DNA of 64,000 bases from Pedobacter lusitanus. GTDB taxonomy: Bacteria; Bacteroidota; Bacteroidia; Sphingobacteriales; Sphingobacteriaceae. This document shows, in pieces, positions 55,454 through 63,340 of this stretch. Location: positions 1,426,001 through 1,490,000 of the forward strand of contig NZ_CP157278.1 of NCBI RefSeq assembly GCF_040026395.1. Direction: 5' to 3'. The position numbers and the translations under genes are program-made. The notes beneath the pieces are model-generated. The model made no database searches. It worked only from the letters and a program-made list of their open reading frames with translations, and was not told the origin of the DNA. Numbering within the stretch: position 1 is the first letter of the stretch; each line of letters starts with the position of its first letter.

Positions 55454-55819
55454 CATTCTTACGATAATTCCAATGGTTCCAATTATGATAACAATAAGAT
55501 CATGATTACCCTGTTAAACGGTGTTTACAATAAACCTCTCAAACTTCCGGATTTCACAACGGTTGAAGTTTCCGATCAGGATTTAGAACAATATTCCGGT
55601 ATCTATTCCACTAAAGAGATCCCGGTAAAAATCACGATTACCAAAAAAGGAAAAATCCAGACTATACAGGCAACCGGACAACCTACATTTGTTTTAGATG
55701 CTAAATCATAAGTCAGATTTCTAGCTGAACCAACGGGATTTGATTTAGAGTTTAACCCGGCTAAAAATCAGATTACGCTAAAACGTAAGGCTGAAACTTA
55801 TCTTTTCACTAAAGATTAA
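55454..55819 (+). pseudogene. Serine hydrolase remnant, 3' tail with in-frame stop
   Basis: Open from just after a TAA at 55451, the frame reads HSYDNSNGSNYDNNKIMITLLNGVYNKPL and then the beta-strand tail YSGIYSTKEIPVKITITKKG and ATGQPTFVLDAKS. These form the C-terminal domain of Bacteroidota serine hydrolases of the type seen at 53.5 kb. A TAA at 55709-55711 breaks the frame; reading through it gives FDLEFNPAKNQITLKRKAETYLFTKD and the natural stop at 55817-55819. No start or catalytic part is attached, so this is a decayed end. Confidence 0.82.
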
Positions 55820-55864
55820 ACACCTTTAGTATCATTAATCCCAGGATTAGTAATCCAGACCATA

Positions 55865-55888
55865 CACCCCCCGAAGATTTTTCTTCGG
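55865..55888. terminator. Weak hairpin after hydrolase remnants
   Basis: CCGAAGA pairs with TCTTCGG, with further C/G pairing outside one mismatch. There is no T run after it, so it is only a possible terminator. Confidence 0.35.
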
Positions 55889-55898
55889 AGGTTACAAT

Positions 55899-56521
55899 CA
55901 ACCCGGAAAGCTTACTCAAAAACATTCAAGAATGCGCTAGCCAAACAGGCTATCCAACCAGGCAACCCGGAAAGCTTACTCAAGAACATTCAAGAATGCG
56001 CTAGCCAAACAGACTATCCAACCAGGCAACCCGCTAGTTTATTCAAAAACACCCAAGAATGCGCTAGCCAAACAGACTATCCAACCAGGCAACCCGCTAG
56101 TTTATTCAAAAACACCCAAGAATGCGCTAGCCAAACAGACTATCCAACCAGGCAACCTGGAAAGTTTATTCAAGAACATTCAAGAATGCGCTAGCCAAAC
56201 AGACTATCCAACCAGGCAACCCGCTAGTTTATTCAAAAACATTCAAGAATGCGCTAGCCAAACAGACTATCCAACCAGGCAACCTGGAAAGTTTATTCAA
56301 GAACATTCAAGAATGCGCTAGCCAAACAGACTATCCAACCAGGCAACCCGCTAGTTTATTCAAAAACACCCAAGAATAAGCTAACCAAACAGGCTATCCA
56401 ACCAGGCAACCCGGAAAGTTTATTCAAGAACATTCAAGAATACGCTACCCAAACAGGCAACCCGGAAAGGTTATTCAAGAACATTCAAGAATACGCTACC
56501 CAAACAGGCTATCCAACCAGG
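55899..56521. repeat. Minisatellite: about ten tandem units of 51-64 bp
   Basis: Unit starts (CAACC-C/T-GG or CAACCCGC) lie at 55899, 55963, 56027, 56090, 56153, 56217, 56280, 56344, 56407 and 56458. Two flavours alternate: a 64-bp form with GGAAAG and a 63-bp form with GCTAGTTT. The 56407 unit is 51 bp and lacks a 13-bp piece. All share CAAGAATGCGCTAGCC or a near variant. Unit length is not a multiple of three and no protein frame runs through. A degenerate tail continues to about 56600. Confidence 0.93.
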
Positions 56522-56621
56522 CAATCATATAAACATCCAGTCAGGCTAATCAACCAAACAAGCCACCCAACAAGTAAACCAATTAGCCACCCAACCTCAC
56601 CTCCCTGCCCAAATTCCCCCA

Positions 56622-56807
56622 TTGAGGTACCCCCTTTACCTATTTGATATTCATTTACAAGTACTACCTGTGGTGAGAATTAAAAGAAGCTATACCTGTT
56701 TGCGGGCATTGTTCATCCCTTCAGATGAACGTCGACCGCAAACAGGTATAGCTTCTTTTAATTCCTCTTGTAAATAAATTTCAAATCCACGTAAGGGTAA
56801 ACCTTAA
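56622..56807. repeat. Very long inverted repeat (perfect 29-bp core arms)
   Basis: The left arm 56677-56705 and right arm 56736-56764 are perfectly complementary over 29 bp. The 30-nt loop holds a further GTTCATC/GATGAAC stem. Outside, 56641-56661 pairs with 56767-56787 with three mismatches, and weaker pairing reaches about 56622 and 56807. No open frame lies inside. It could be a small non-autonomous palindromic element or a structured RNA; it ends about 30 bp before the next gene. Confidence 0.85.
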
Positions 56808-56839
56808 TCCCGTTGTCCCTAGATTAAAACAGCAACAAA

Positions 56840-57970
56840 ATGAATATAAAATCTTACACAAACAGCATGTTAAAAGCTACCATGCTAACACTTTTAACCA
56901 GTACTACCCTTTACGCACAAAACAAACCGTCCAGAACTCATATCGGATTAGTCTATCCCCTTAGTAGTAACGGCAGACACGCACCCCTGGACAGCAACAC
57001 CTTTTCCTTTAACCTGATTGCAGGAGTGTCCGCCGCAGAAGACGGCTTTACCCTTGCCGGTCTGACCAATATCATTCATCACACCTCTAAAGGCGTTCAG
57101 ATTGCAGGATTCTCCAACCATATCGGTCAAAAAGCAGAAGGCGTAAGAGTAGCAGGTCTGCTAAATACTTCAGGAGAAAGTGAAGGCGTATCAGTTGCAG
57201 GCTTCCTGAACAAATCAAAAGATATGAAAGGTGCTCAGGTCGCCGGTTTTATGAATCTTGCAAAAAAAACCGATGGCTTTCAGCTGGCAGGCTTCCTGAA
57301 TAAATCAAACGATATTTCTTTGCAGATTGCAGGATTCGCGAATCTCGCAGACGACGTACAGGGCCTGCAGCTTGGCGGCTTTATGAATAAATCCAAAAAT
57401 GTTTCCTCGCAGGTAGCCGGATTCCTGAACATCGCTAAAAAAGTAAAAGGCGTACAAGTTGCAGGCTTCATGAATGTGGCAGATAGCTCTGATTACCCTA
57501 TAGGAATAATAAACCTGATCAAAAACGGAGAAAAAAGTCTGGGGGTGACCGTTGATGATAACCTTACTACCCTGTTAACTTTCAGATCAGGCGGAAGAAT
57601 TCTTTATGGAATCCTTGGAGCAGGTTATAACTTCAAAAACGACAAAGAAGTATACGCTTTTGAAGCAGGTGTCGGCGGACACGTATACACTTCACAAGCT
57701 TTCCGTTTAAACCTCGAACTGGCAGCAATATCTTTGGACAGCTTTAAAAGCGGAGAATACTTAAAAACTTCCATCAGAATACTGCCTGCATTTAAGATCA
57801 CTCCGCATCTGGAAATTTTTGGAGGGCCGACTTTCAATTATGTAAATACCAATACAGCTGAAGGCAGAAAACTGACTGAGAAATTCATTTCCAAATGGGA
57901 TAGTGAAACCAGTACCAGATTCCAGGGGATTTATGCAGGCTATACAGCAGGCATACAATACATATTCTAA
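56840..57970 (+). CDS. LA_2272-type surface repeat protein
   Basis: Exported protein of 376 aa with a signal peptide ending TTLYAQ. Residues about 70-225 are nine short repeats of the form GVQVAGFxNxxxxxxx (GVQIAGFSN, GVRVAGLLN, GVSVAGFLN, GAQVAGFMN, GFQLAGFLN, LQIAGFAN, GLQLGGFMN, SQVAGFLN, GVQVAGFMN), which match the LA_2272 surface repeat family. The last ~130 residues alternate like outer-membrane strands and end in an aromatic residue (GIQYIF). A paralogue with an extra N-terminal STN domain lies at the end of the same cluster. Function is unknown; an outer-membrane location is inferred. Confidence 0.83.
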   Translation: MNIKSYTNSMLKATMLTLLTSTTLYAQNKPSRTHIGLVYPLSSNGRHAPLDSNTFSFNLIAGVSAAEDGFTLAGLTNIIHHTSKGVQIAGFSNHIGQKAEGVRVAGLLNTSGESEGVSVAGFLNKSKDMKGAQVAGFMNLAKKTDGFQLAGFLNKSNDISLQIAGFANLADDVQGLQLGGFMNKSKNVSSQVAGFLNIAKKVKGVQVAGFMNVADSSDYPIGIINLIKNGEKSLGVTVDDNLTTLLTFRSGGRILYGILGAGYNFKNDKEVYAFEAGVGGHVYTSQAFRLNLELAAISLDSFKSGEYLKTSIRILPAFKITPHLEIFGGPTFNYVNTNTAEGRKLTEKFISKWDSETSTRFQGIYAGYTAGIQYIF

Positions 57971-58009
57971 GTAAAATCAGATTAACTATTATCATCAGCA
58001 AACCAGTAT

Positions 58010-58570
58010 ATGACCTTATTCGGAAAAGCCCTTAAAACTACTAAAATCATTATTATCGTACTGTTGACTATAATAGGCTCTTTAAGCGCACAACCATTGG
58101 GTGAAAAGACACCAGAATCAGCACGCATAGAAAACCTTTTGTTTTTTGTACAGAGAAACCCCGATGCCAATACTGTCATTTACGAATTGAATCTCAATGA
58201 AGACGGTACCCTTTGCAGTGAGAATCCCGTTAAAGTATCCTGGATCAGATATGCTGAAGACGGGAAAAGAGAAGAGCTGAGCAGTATAGAAAGAAAATAT
58301 GTTTATGGCGTACAGAGTCAGCGTTTGGGGAATGATGAATATGAGATCCATCTGATGGCCTACAAACAACTCCCTTTATACCTGAAACGCTCTGAAACAG
58401 ATAATAAATACAAAATCTATATCAAAGATGAAGGACAGCCCTATTTGCTGAAAAGAGTATTTATCAAACTGGACAGATGTTCTTTCTGGTACCCTAAAGT
58501 AAGATATATTGACTTGGTGGCAGTAGATACAGCTAACGGCAAAGCGATTTTACGAAGAATTAATATTTAA
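58010..58570 (+). CDS. DUF4833-like exported protein
   Basis: A 186-aa protein with a hydrophobic signal (IIIIVLLTIIGSLSAQ). The body has the DUF4833 pattern: NLLFFVQRNPDANTVIYELN, PVKVSWIRYAEDGKREELS, LPLYLKRSE and FIKLDRCSFWYPKVRYIDL. The family has no known function. It sits 39 bp after the surface repeat gene and 46 bp before the ECF sigma gene on the same strand, so it may belong to the same cluster. Confidence 0.78.
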   Translation: MTLFGKALKTTKIIIIVLLTIIGSLSAQPLGEKTPESARIENLLFFVQRNPDANTVIYELNLNEDGTLCSENPVKVSWIRYAEDGKREELSSIERKYVYGVQSQRLGNDEYEIHLMAYKQLPLYLKRSETDNKYKIYIKDEGQPYLLKRVFIKLDRCSFWYPKVRYIDLVAVDTANGKAILRRINI

Positions 58571-58588
58571 GATAACCCGATTAACAGA

Positions 58589-58619
58589 TTGTACAAGAAG
58601 CAGAATTCTAATATATTTG
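58589..58619 (+). promoter_or_regulatory. Candidate Bacteroidota promoter for the ECF sigma gene
   Basis: TTG at 58589-58591, 20-nt spacer, TATATTTG at 58612-58619: a full match to TTG-N19-21-TAnnTTTG. Transcription from it would begin near 58625, downstream of the TTG start codon at 58617, which argues for translation from the in-frame GTG at 58635 when this promoter is used. Confidence 0.5.
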
Positions 58620-59219
58620 GAGAAGAAATACCACGTGGAATTAACCAGAACTGTGACACAGACTACATCTATTCAATACGATGACGCCGCTTTTGAACAA
58701 TTGTTCAAAGCGCATTACAAGGCACTGCATATCTATGTAAACACCATGATCCGTGATGATGAGATGGCAGAAGAGATTGTGCAAAACAGATTCATGAAAT
58801 TCTGGGAAAACAGAGAGCTGCTGAATATTCAGACTTCAGTTAAAGCCTACCTGTATAAATGTGTCTATCATGACACCCTGAATTTCCTGAAACATGAAAA
58901 GGTAAAAACACGTTATCAGAATTATACAATGCACTCTTCTCAGGTAAGTGAACCTGCATCACACAGAATAGAATTAAATGAATTGGAATCCAGAGTACAT
59001 GGGGCTATGGAAGACTTACCTGAACAATGCAGGCTTATATTTCATATGAGCAGGTTTGAAGAGTTAAAGTACAGAGAGATTGCCGACCAGCTGGGACTTT
59101 CTATCAAAACGGTAGAAAGTCAGATGGGTAAGGCTTTAAGAATATTACGCTTAAAGCTGGTTGATTTTTTAGCCCTTATTCTACTGGGAATAATGTTTTA
59201 CAAGGATTTTTTGAATTAA
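58617..59219 (+). CDS. ECF RNA polymerase sigma factor (sigma-70 family)
   Basis: Protein of up to 200 aa. Region 2 spans about 22-90 (FEQLFKAHYKALHIYVNTM, EEIVQNRFMKFWENRE) and region 4 about 130-185 (LPEQCRLIFHMSRFEELKYREIADQLGLSIKTVESQMGKALRIL). The C-terminal hydrophobic end is common in Bacteroidota ECF factors paired with FecR. No ATG fits: the frame opens with TTG at 58617, and GTG 58635 is an alternative favoured by the promoter position. The FecR gene starts 1 bp after the stop. Confidence 0.9.
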   Translation: MEKKYHVELTRTVTQTTSIQYDDAAFEQLFKAHYKALHIYVNTMIRDDEMAEEIVQNRFMKFWENRELLNIQTSVKAYLYKCVYHDTLNFLKHEKVKTRYQNYTMHSSQVSEPASHRIELNELESRVHGAMEDLPEQCRLIFHMSRFEELKYREIADQLGLSIKTVESQMGKALRILRLKLVDFLALILLGIMFYKDFLN

Positions 59220-59220
59220 G

Positions 59221-60189
59221 ATGGGCGATAGAGATGAACTTTTAATAAAGTATTTATTAAACGAAACAAGTACCGAAGAAAATGCTGACGTACTGCAGTG
59301 GATAGCTGAAGATCCGGCTAATGAGACTTATTTTGACCATTTCAAACAGATTTGGGAAACCAGTAAAGGACTGGAACCCACCAGTCAGATAGACGAAGAA
59401 CTGGCCTGGAAGAAATTTAAAACCAGAGTAGCTCCTTCAGCTCAGCAGCAAGCCGTTATTGTTCCGTTAAGAAATAAATATGGCTGGCTTAAAATAGCTG
59501 CCGTTTTCCTGATTGCTGCCGGTTTATGGAGTACATACCGTTTTTTTATAGCATCAGATTATATCGCTGTTGAAGCCGGAAAAGAAGTTATGGTTAAAAC
59601 GCTGCCGGACGGTTCAGTATTAACACTGAATAAAAATGCGCTGATGAGTTTCGCCAGTGATTTCACCAATCACAGAGCAATCCGTTTACAAAAGGGAGAA
59701 ATATTCTTTAAAGTAACACCAAACAAGGAAAAGCCATTCATCATCGATGCAGATAAGGTAGAAATAAAAGTTGTGGGAACTTCTTTTAATGTTAAACACG
59801 TCAATGAAGAAACAGAAGTCATTGTTGAAACCGGTATCGTTAAAGTAAGTATCGGATCTGCCAGTATTGAACTCCATAAAGGCGAAAAAGTCAATGTAAA
59901 AAAAGGCATGACAACCTTAAACAAGGAAACAAATACAGATCAGCTATACAATTATTACCGCAGCAAGGCCTTTATGCTGAATAATACACCTTTATGGAAA
60001 GTTGCAGAAACTTTAAATGAGGCCTATCAGGTAAATATTGTTATTGAAGACCCAAAAATCAAAAATCTAACGCTCACTACTACCTTTAAAGAAGACTCAC
60101 TGGATCATATTTTACAGCTGATCTGTGAAACACTAAATGTTAAACAAGTACACAGTGAGGGCAAAATACTATTGGTAAACAAATCATAA
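59221..60189 (+). CDS. FecR-family anti-sigma/regulator protein
   Basis: Inner-membrane regulator of 322 aa. An N-terminal cytosolic DUF4880-like domain (about 5-50) would bind the sigma factor; one TM (about 88-108, IAAVFLIAAGLWSTY) crosses the membrane. The periplasmic FecR domain (VKTLPDGSVLTLNKNALMSF, AIRLQKGEIFFKV, VGTSFNVKHVNEET) and a DUF4974 C-terminal domain (NIVIEDPKIKNLTLTTTFKE) follow. It lies between the sigma gene (1-bp gap) and an STN-domain protein (1-bp overlap), so it should relay a signal from that outer-membrane partner. Confidence 0.92.
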   Translation: MGDRDELLIKYLLNETSTEENADVLQWIAEDPANETYFDHFKQIWETSKGLEPTSQIDEELAWKKFKTRVAPSAQQQAVIVPLRNKYGWLKIAAVFLIAAGLWSTYRFFIASDYIAVEAGKEVMVKTLPDGSVLTLNKNALMSFASDFTNHRAIRLQKGEIFFKVTPNKEKPFIIDADKVEIKVVGTSFNVKHVNEETEVIVETGIVKVSIGSASIELHKGEKVNVKKGMTTLNKETNTDQLYNYYRSKAFMLNNTPLWKVAETLNEAYQVNIVIEDPKIKNLTLTTTFKEDSLDHILQLICETLNVKQVHSEGKILLVNKS

Positions 60190-61931
60190 TGAATCTAAAA
60201 TTACTTGTCCTGTGTCTTCTATTTTTTTTTAGCTGCAAAATTTATGCGCAGCATAGTCAGGCGGGAAATTTATCCAGAAAAGTAACTATACAGGTAAAAC
60301 AAAAAAGGATAAGTGAAGTACTGAGCCAGATCAGTACTTCCGGTAATTTTTACTTTTCCTATCAGGGTAATCTGTTTAATGCAGATAGTCTGGTTAATCT
60401 TTCCGTACAAAATACTGCTGTAAACACTGTCCTTGACCAGTTATTTGCTGGCAGGATAGATTATAAAGAGAACGGTCAATATATTATTCTCCGCTCTGCG
60501 GGACTACATCTGACCATAGAACCCGACAATATCACTACTGCTGAACGTTTATACCTCATCAGTGGTTATGTCATTGATACTAAAACAGGGCTAAAAATCA
60601 AACAGGCCAGTGTTTATGAGAAGCGATTGCTTCAGTCCACATTAACCAATAATGACGGCTACTTTAAACTTCGATTCAAAGGTGATTATAACGAAGTCAT
60701 CCTAACAGCCAGTAAAGAGGCTTACCGGGATACTACACTTATCTTTCTTTCTAATATTACCATCAAACCAGAAGGATATGAAGACACCACTTCGCAACGT
60801 AAAACCAGGATAAGCAACATAGTAGAAAATATGGGAATCGGAAGATTCTTTGTTTCATCCAAACAAAGGTTTCAGAGTTTAAATATATCCGGCTTCCTGG
60901 CAAACAGCCCGTTTCAGGCTTCCCTCACCCCTGGCCTGAGTTCACATGGGATGATGAGTTCACAGGTGATCAACAAAGCCTCTTTTAATGTTCTGGGGGG
61001 CTATTCTGCAGGACTGAATGGTCTGGAGATGGCTGGTTTATTTAATATGGACAAAACAGATGTGCGTTTTATACAGGTAGCAGGATTGTTTAATATTGTG
61101 GGCGGATCTGTAGAAGGCGTGCAGCTGACAGCCGCTGTAAACTCTGTGATCGGAAACATCAGCGGAATACAGGTTGGCGGCCTTGTGAATAATGTACGCG
61201 GAAATGCCACCGGCATGCAGTTGGCAGGAGTTGTAAATATGCTGAATGGAAACATGAAAGGATTTCAGGCCGCAGGTATCTACAACCTGACCAAACAGAA
61301 CGTTAACGGTATACAGTTTGCCGGCCTTGCCAATACGACCAGAGGGACGATGAATGGCCTCCAGGTAGCAGCGCTGTTCAATTATGCAAAAACAGTTAAA
61401 GGTTTACAAATTGGTCTGGTCAACGTCGCTGACAGCTCTTCCGGATACAGTATCGGACTACTTAATCTGGTTAAAAAAAATGGTTATCATAAAATCAGCC
61501 TGTCCAGTAATGAGCTCATCAATACCAACCTGAGTATCAAAACCGGTACTCAAAAGCTCTACAGCATTTTGATGATCGGACAAAATTTCTCGGATACTGC
61601 CAAAATCAGAACTATAGGTTTCGGTGTAGGTCATGATTTCCTGATCAATAAGAGACTGTCTATCGGTACCGAATACACGGCACAGCTTATTTATACCGGT
61701 CTGGGGAACAATTTGTCAGGTCTGAACAAATTTCAGGCAAATCTGCAGTTTAAAATATGTAACGGACTGACCATTTTCGGAGGTCCGTCTTATTCCCTGT
61801 ATGACACGGATTACCCGGATGGTTCTGGCGTAAAAGGCTATAAACAACATGTTGCACCTGATTATGCGCATGCATTCAGCAATAAAGTCAAAGGCTGGCT
61901 GGGCTGGAATGCCGGAATTACCTTATTTTAA
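60189..61931 (+). CDS. STN-domain protein with carboxypeptidase-like domain and LA_2272-type surface repeats
   Basis: Exported 580-aa protein. After a signal peptide (FFFSCKIYAQ) comes an STN domain (about 30-105: VTIQVKQKRISEVLSQIS, YFSYQG, NTVLDQLFAG, YIILR), then a carboxypeptidase-regulatory-like domain (about 125-200: ISGYVIDTKTGLKIKQASVYEK). Surface repeats follow at about 275-415 (GLEMAGLFN, FIQVAGLFN, GIQVGGLVN, GMQLAGVVN, GIQFAGLAN, GLQVAALFN), with a strand-rich C-terminus ending in ITLF. The STN domain is the usual contact for FecR, yet no TonB plug or 22-strand barrel is present. TAATG overlap couples it to fecR. Confidence 0.87.
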   Translation: MNLKLLVLCLLFFFSCKIYAQHSQAGNLSRKVTIQVKQKRISEVLSQISTSGNFYFSYQGNLFNADSLVNLSVQNTAVNTVLDQLFAGRIDYKENGQYIILRSAGLHLTIEPDNITTAERLYLISGYVIDTKTGLKIKQASVYEKRLLQSTLTNNDGYFKLRFKGDYNEVILTASKEAYRDTTLIFLSNITIKPEGYEDTTSQRKTRISNIVENMGIGRFFVSSKQRFQSLNISGFLANSPFQASLTPGLSSHGMMSSQVINKASFNVLGGYSAGLNGLEMAGLFNMDKTDVRFIQVAGLFNIVGGSVEGVQLTAAVNSVIGNISGIQVGGLVNNVRGNATGMQLAGVVNMLNGNMKGFQAAGIYNLTKQNVNGIQFAGLANTTRGTMNGLQVAALFNYAKTVKGLQIGLVNVADSSSGYSIGLLNLVKKNGYHKISLSSNELINTNLSIKTGTQKLYSILMIGQNFSDTAKIRTIGFGVGHDFLINKRLSIGTEYTAQLIYTGLGNNLSGLNKFQANLQFKICNGLTIFGGPSYSLYDTDYPDGSGVKGYKQHVAPDYAHAFSNKVKGWLGWNAGITLF

Positions 61932-61958
61932 AAAACCCCCTTTACCAAAATGGTAAAA
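61932..61958 (-). terminator. Intrinsic terminator for the minus-strand DUF5074 gene
   Basis: CCCCCTTTACC pairs with GGTAAAAGGGGG (one bulge). On the minus strand the stem is followed by a T-run; on the plus strand it is not, though the hairpin may also slow plus-strand transcripts. Confidence 0.75.
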
Positions 61959-61990
61959 GGGGGCACAACACACACATAAGGTCTTTATAT

Positions 61991-63325
61991 TTATTGATGT
62001 GTTACTATTACCGAAGGGAAATAATAACCATCGTAAGAAACTGTCTTTTTAACCGCTGCAGTTACCGGATCATAAAAATACAAGTTGTTAGCTTTGAAAT
62101 TTTCTCCGAAACCAGACTGCACAGTAGATACCAATAACTGATCCAATTTTGCATCATAACATAATCCGGCACCATAAAAAATCTTTCCTGCCGGTAATTT
62201 TAAAAATGCAGCCTGCAGAGAAGTCTGATTTCCCGGTATATATTTGTAGATTTCAGAACCACCGCTAAAAGATCCGTTTTTAGCAAAAAATACAGCATTT
62301 TCTTTAGCAGAAGCAGTAATGGATCCGGGATGCCATGCTCCCCATGAACCAAAAATGCTAAAAGGTACTGCAACCTCCTGAACATCAAGAGCTGCATTGA
62401 CTTTAAACAATTTAGTTCCTCCTGCAGCCCATATACTGCCATCAATTGTACGGGCAAAACCTACAGATGCACCTGCAATTTTCTTTACTACTTTATAATC
62501 ATTAGCATCTAAAACTACAACCCCATCAGTTGAAGAAAGTACGAAAACAGCATTACCTTCTTTGATCATATCGCCAACCTGTCCGCCTACATCTGCAATC
62601 TTCTGTCCGACAACCAGGCTATTCAGATCAAGCGGATACACTCCTTTTCCAGAGCTAATCAGACCTTTACTTTCGCTGATACCAACAAAAGAACGCCAGT
62701 CATTACCACCCTGTGAAGGAATACGTGCCAGTTCTTTCATACTATATTTATCCGTAACCACCATTGGTCCGCCTACCTTTGAAACCAAATAGAATTTTTT
62801 ATTAAAAATAACGCCTGACTGCAGTGTAGAAGATTTAGGTTCCTGATCTTTACCAGGGTTTTCTTTAACAAAAACACTGTCCTCCATCTTGCTGGTATTG
62901 TACCGGTAAAAACTTACTGTTCCTGTTCCGTGACCAAACCAGCCTTCATTCACTATATAAAATCCATTTTCATATTTACCCCAAACGTGTATCTGATAAT
63001 CAACAGTAACTTCACCGCCGCTTGTTGCTGCTTTGAAGCTGATTTTATAATCTCCCTGATCTGTCCCCTTAAAGGTAAAAACAGAATCAGATCCTTTACG
63101 TTCACCATTAACCGTCCAGCTATAAACTGCATTTTTAATATTGTTTAGTTTTGGATGCAGGAGTAAAGCATCATTCACTGTAATCGAATCTTTCCCCCCC
63201 TTAGCTAATTGTTCAGCCACTTCAGGCTTAACTAAAAGCTCTTTTTCATTGTCCTTTTTACAAGATGCGATTGCCAGCATAGCTAAACCGGCAAACACAT
63301 ACGGCATTGATTTTTTAAAATTCAT
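61991..63325 (-). CDS. DUF5074-type beta-propeller-like surface lipoprotein
   Basis: Lipoprotein of 444 aa with lipobox IASCKK (Cys22). A PKD/Ig-like region (about 55-115: YSWTVNGERKGSDSVFTFKGTDQGDYKISF) precedes repeated propeller-like blades (FYIVNEGWFGHGTGTVSFYRY, GVVVLDANDYKVVKKIAGA, SIWAAGGTKLFKVNAALD, LYFYDPVTAAVKKTVSY). The fold type is shared with YncE-like and BtuG-like proteins; BtuG is a surface corrinoid-binding lipoprotein of Bacteroides. The partner gene upstream is also surface-type, so a nutrient-capture role is plausible, but the ligand is not shown by sequence. Confidence 0.8.
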   Translation of the reverse strand: MNFKKSMPYVFAGLAMLAIASCKKDNEKELLVKPEVAEQLAKGGKDSITVNDALLLHPKLNNIKNAVYSWTVNGERKGSDSVFTFKGTDQGDYKISFKAATSGGEVTVDYQIHVWGKYENGFYIVNEGWFGHGTGTVSFYRYNTSKMEDSVFVKENPGKDQEPKSSTLQSGVIFNKKFYLVSKVGGPMVVTDKYSMKELARIPSQGGNDWRSFVGISESKGLISSGKGVYPLDLNSLVVGQKIADVGGQVGDMIKEGNAVFVLSSTDGVVVLDANDYKVVKKIAGASVGFARTIDGSIWAAGGTKLFKVNAALDVQEVAVPFSIFGSWGAWHPGSITASAKENAVFFAKNGSFSGGSEIYKYIPGNQTSLQAAFLKLPAGKIFYGAGLCYDAKLDQLLVSTVQSGFGENFKANNLYFYDPVTAAVKKTVSYDGYYFPSVIVTHQ

Positions 63326-63340
63326 TGTATTGATTAGTTA

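Noticed and set aside
55899..56521. CRISPR array
   Set aside because: The repeated part covers nearly the whole 51-64-bp unit with no unique spacers, and no cas genes are present.
53428..56840. Insertion sequence or prophage as cause of the decayed zone
   Set aside because: No transposase, integrase or phage gene frame and no IS-like terminal repeats flanking the intact hydrolase were found; only the palindrome at 56.6 kb could be a mobile remnant.
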